A DNA stretch of 34,613 nt. Origin: an uncultured Clostridia bacterium (GTDB lineage: Bacteria > Bacillota > Clostridia > Christensenellales > Borkfalkiaceae). Shown piece after piece: positions 32,452 through 34,613 of the stretch. The position numbers and the translations under genes are program-made. The stretch spans positions 1 through 34,613 of the forward strand of contig CAMGEK010000008.1 of assembly GCA_946055105.1 (NCBI GenBank), read 5' to 3'. The first letter of the stretch is position 1, and every line of letters begins with the position of its first letter. The notes under the pieces are model-generated. The model made no database searches. It had not been told where the DNA came from and saw only the letters and a program-made list of their open reading frames with translations.

Positions 32452-33245
32452 GTAAAAAATTGGGAATCGCGCTCGGTTCGGGCGGTTCGAGAGGGGTTGC
32501 GCACGTCGGATTTTTGCATGCGCTCGAAGAGGAAGGGATTCGTGCGGATTGCGTCTCCGGCTGTTCCATGGGCGCGATCGTGGGCGCGCTCTACTGCGCG
32601 GGAGTCCCCATGACGACGGTGCGGGATAAGGCGCTCGGACTCAAACTTTCCCAAATTGCCAGCCTGAACATCAATCCGATCCGCTCGAACGGGCTCTTCC
32701 GCATGATGAAGGCGCGGAAACTCATTGAGTCGTACGTCGGCGAAAAGACGGAGTTCAAGGATTTGCAGATTCCGTTCTGCTGCGTCGCGACGGACATCGT
32801 TTCGGGAAAGACCGTTCGTCTTGCGGATGGGAACGTGACGGACGCGGTCATTGCGTCCGCGTCGATTCCGGGCGTATTCACGCCCGTCGGAAAGGACGGC
32901 ATGTTGTTGGTGGACGGGGGCGTTCTGGAACGCGTGCCCGTGCTTGAAGTCAAAAAAGCGGGCGCGGAGGTCGTCGTCGCGGTGGACGTGCTCGGCGATC
33001 TGACGGCTTCGCGCCCCGCGCCGTCCAATCTGATCGCAAGTCTTTTGCGGTACGTTGACGTCATCGACACCCGCGTGACGCAACGGAAAAAGAAATCGCG
33101 TATGCGGTCGATCGATCTCTGGCTGGAACCCGAGCTCGGCGCGATGGATCAGTATCAGGTGAAAAATCTGAAATTCGCTTACGAAAAAGGGTACGAGACG
33201 GGGAAGAACAATCTTTCGGCGATTAAGGAGCTGATCGGAGAATGA
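32448..33245 (+). CDS. ylbK: Patatin-like phospholipase, YlbK/RssA type
   Basis: This is the second patatin in the window, 265 residues. The oxyanion loop is GSGGSRG (10-16), the nucleophile Ser40 lies in GCSMG, and the partner Asp156 lies in LVDGGVLERVP. No signal peptide or membrane segment is visible, so it is probably cytosolic or loosely membrane-bound. AAAGGAGG gives it a strong ribosome site. Position next to ylbJ and near rsmD-coaD identifies it as the YlbK counterpart. Its biological substrate is not known. It overlaps rarA by ATGA. Confidence 0.9.
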   Translation: MRKKLGIALGSGGSRGVAHVGFLHALEEEGIRADCVSGCSMGAIVGALYCAGVPMTTVRDKALGLKLSQIASLNINPIRSNGLFRMMKARKLIESYVGEKTEFKDLQIPFCCVATDIVSGKTVRLADGNVTDAVIASASIPGVFTPVGKDGMLLVDGGVLERVPVLEVKKAGAEVVVAVDVLGDLTASRPAPSNLIASLLRYVDVIDTRVTQRKKKSRMRSIDLWLEPELGAMDQYQVKNLKFAYEKGYETGKNNLSAIKELIGE

Positions 33246-34552
33246 CGGATCTGTTTGATTTTAACGAGAACGAAGAAAGGGCGAAACCGCTCGCCGAACG
33301 GATGCGCGCAAATTCGTTGAAAGAATTTGTCGGGCAGACGCATCTCGTGGCGGAAGGATCGCTGTTACGTCGGGCGATCGCGCTCGATCGGTTGGGAAGC
33401 TGTATTTTCTGGGGACCGCCCGGTTGCGGAAAAACGACGCTCGCCAATATCGTCGCCGCGCAGACGAACGGCGCGTTTATCAAACTCAACGCGGTAAACG
33501 CGGGCGTTTCGGACGTAAAAAAAGCGGTCGAAGAGGCGCGGGACAATCTCAAATTATACAATAAACGCACGTATCTGATGCTGGATGAGTGTCATCGGTT
33601 CAGCAAAACGCAATCCGATTCGCTGCTCCCTGCGATCGAACAGGGAACGATTTTATTCATCGGATCGACGACGGAAAATCCTTATGCGTCCATGACGCCC
33701 GCAATCGTGTCCCGTTGTCGCGTGTTTGAATTCAAACCGCTGACCGAAGAGGACGTGCTCCGCGCTCTCGATCGCGCGTTGACGGATAAACGGAAAGGGC
33801 TCGGCGCTTATCGGACGGAAGTGGCTCCTGCCGCGCTCGAACACATCGCGCGGACGGCGGGAGGGGATCTGAGAACGGCATATAACGCGCTCGAACTCGC
33901 GGTTCTGACGACTCCGCCTCAGGAGGACGGGACCGTTCGCGTTACGTTGTCCGATGCGGAACAGTCGATTCAGCGCAAAGCGCTTTCGTATAACGAGGAC
34001 TTGTACTACGACATTCTGTCGGCGTTTTGCAAATCGCTCCGCGGAAGCGACAGCGACGCCGCGCTCTATTACGCGATGCGGCTCATCGAAGGAGGATGCG
34101 ATCCCGTACTCGTGTTCAGACGACTGATCGCACATTCCGCGGAGGACGTGGGCATGGCGGATCCGAACGCGCTGATCATGGCGACCGGCGCGCTCACGGC
34201 GTATCAGAATATGGGCTATCCGGAGGGGTTGATTCCGTTGGCGGAGGCGATTATCTACGTCTGCGAAGCAGAAAAGAGTTATTCCGTGAAAACCGCCCTG
34301 CTGAAAGCGCAACGGGACGCGCGGGAAAATCGTGACGACGCGATTCCGTCTTATCTGCGCGATCACTCTTACGGCGATCAGGCGATGAAGGCGCAGAGCA
34401 AGAAATATCGTTTTCCGCACGATTACGGAGGTTGGGTGAAACAACAATATCTGCCCGATTCGCTCAAAAACAGGACGTATTATCAACCGACCGACTACGG
34501 TTACGAAAAGCAAGTAAAGGAAACGAGAGCGCGAAAGGGAAAAACCGAATAA
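33242..34552 (+). CDS. rarA: Replication-associated recombination protein RarA (MgsA)
   Basis: RarA is an AAA+ clamp-loader-like ATPase that acts at stalled forks. PLAERMRANSLKEFVGQTHL is the usual start; Walker A is GPPGCGKT (58-65), Walker B is LMLDECHRF (usual form DEIHRF), sensor 1 is STTENPYAS, and sensor 2 is in GGDLRTAYNALE. The C-terminal tetramer part includes LIEGGCDPVLVFRRLIAHSAEDVGMADP and KKYRFPHDYGGWVKQQYLP. It is complete at 436 residues. The last 17 codons lie in a 55-nt sequence that is repeated at the end of the window. Confidence 0.95.
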   Translation: MTDLFDFNENEERAKPLAERMRANSLKEFVGQTHLVAEGSLLRRAIALDRLGSCIFWGPPGCGKTTLANIVAAQTNGAFIKLNAVNAGVSDVKKAVEEARDNLKLYNKRTYLMLDECHRFSKTQSDSLLPAIEQGTILFIGSTTENPYASMTPAIVSRCRVFEFKPLTEEDVLRALDRALTDKRKGLGAYRTEVAPAALEHIARTAGGDLRTAYNALELAVLTTPPQEDGTVRVTLSDAEQSIQRKALSYNEDLYYDILSAFCKSLRGSDSDAALYYAMRLIEGGCDPVLVFRRLIAHSAEDVGMADPNALIMATGALTAYQNMGYPEGLIPLAEAIIYVCEAEKSYSVKTALLKAQRDARENRDDAIPSYLRDHSYGDQAMKAQSKKYRFPHDYGGWVKQQYLPDSLKNRTYYQPTDYGYEKQVKETRARKGKTE

Positions 34553-34613
34553 CCGCTCATCAACCGACCGACTACGGTTACGAAAAGCAAGTAAAGGAAA
34601 CGAGAGCGCGAAA
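34482..34613. repeat. Perfect 55-nt direct repeat (34482-34536 and 34559-34613)
   Basis: The first copy covers the last codons of rarA before KGKTE-stop; the second begins 6 nt after the rarA stop and ends at the final base of the window. Offset is 77 nt. The flanking bases differ (T versus C on the left). A repeat of exactly 55 nt ending at a contig end is what a de Bruijn assembler with k = 55 leaves at an unresolved node, so a genuine short tandem duplication, or a graph loop, is likely here. Confidence 0.9.

Noticed and set aside
31449-33083. 544-residue version of YlbJ
   Set aside because: The part beyond 32417 is antisense to the patatin gene and not membrane-like; the real protein starts with MSLRKKTLSFLVY.
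1-34613. CRISPR arrays, IS elements, prophage, tRNA/rRNA genes, toxin-antitoxin or anti-phage systems
   Set aside because: No regular spaced repeats, transposase or phage motifs, cloverleaf-like sequences or known defence genes were seen; the longest gene-free gap is only about 160 nt.

Overview
The window reads as one contig from a Bacillota (Clostridia-like) chromosome. By eye it is GC-rich for that group and very gene-dense: 40 protein genes, 38 of them on the + strand, many joined by 4-nt ATGA overlaps. The evidence for Clostridia is the gene order rimP-nusA-ylxR-ylxQ-infB-rbfA, a dgt-dnaG-rpoD-trmK-Nif3 block, a pepP-type peptidase next to efp, and an rsmD-coaD-ylbJ-ylbK set as in Bacillus subtilis. 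YlbJ hints at a spore-forming ancestry. I suspect an uncultured gut lineage such as Christensenellales, but the sequence read by eye cannot settle this.

Layout. (1) 1-892: a DnaQ-type exonuclease with an OB-like N-terminus, at the place where polC usually lies; its OB part contains an in-frame TAG. (2) 893-8803: promoter and hairpin leader, then rimP-nusA-ylxR-ylxQ-infB-rbfA-nrnA-truB-ribF, a transcription/translation/ribosome-maturation operon. (3) 8888-12715: endonuclease IV, then a new promoter with M24 peptidase, efp, dtd and a PhnP-like hydrolase. (4) 12716-13781: a divergent DUF2238-like membrane gene on the - strand. (5) 13782-20226: patatin, exported ComEC-like hydrolase, aroC-aroB-aroE-aroQ-aroK and a FabG-like reductase. 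(6) 20277-26227: dgt-dnaG-rpoD-trmK-Nif3-zinc ribbon protein. (7) 26260-29632: alr, 5-formyl-THF cyclo-ligase, an unknown membrane protein with its own consensus promoter, rsmD, coaD. (8) 29625-34552: DAHP synthase and pheA, convergent ylbJ, then the ylbK-type patatin and rarA.

The genes combine into housekeeping work: ribosome and initiation-factor production, DNA replication start and repair, tRNA modification, and most of the shikimate/phenylalanine route (aroF, aroB, aroQ, aroE, aroK, aroC, pheA present; aroA, tyrA and a chorismate mutase absent here). I found no CRISPR array, prophage, IS element, toxin-antitoxin pair, tRNA or rRNA, and no strong candidate for a new multi-gene system.

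The most unusual signals are small: the in-frame amber codon together with a complete absence of TAG as a terminator in 40 genes; a polC-locus exonuclease lacking PHP and polymerase parts; a promoter-proximal hairpin that may be a NusA-controlled attenuator; promoters whose -10 box ends exactly 6 nt before the ATG (leaderless mRNAs); and a perfect 55-nt direct repeat ending at the last base of the window, which looks like an assembly-graph break.
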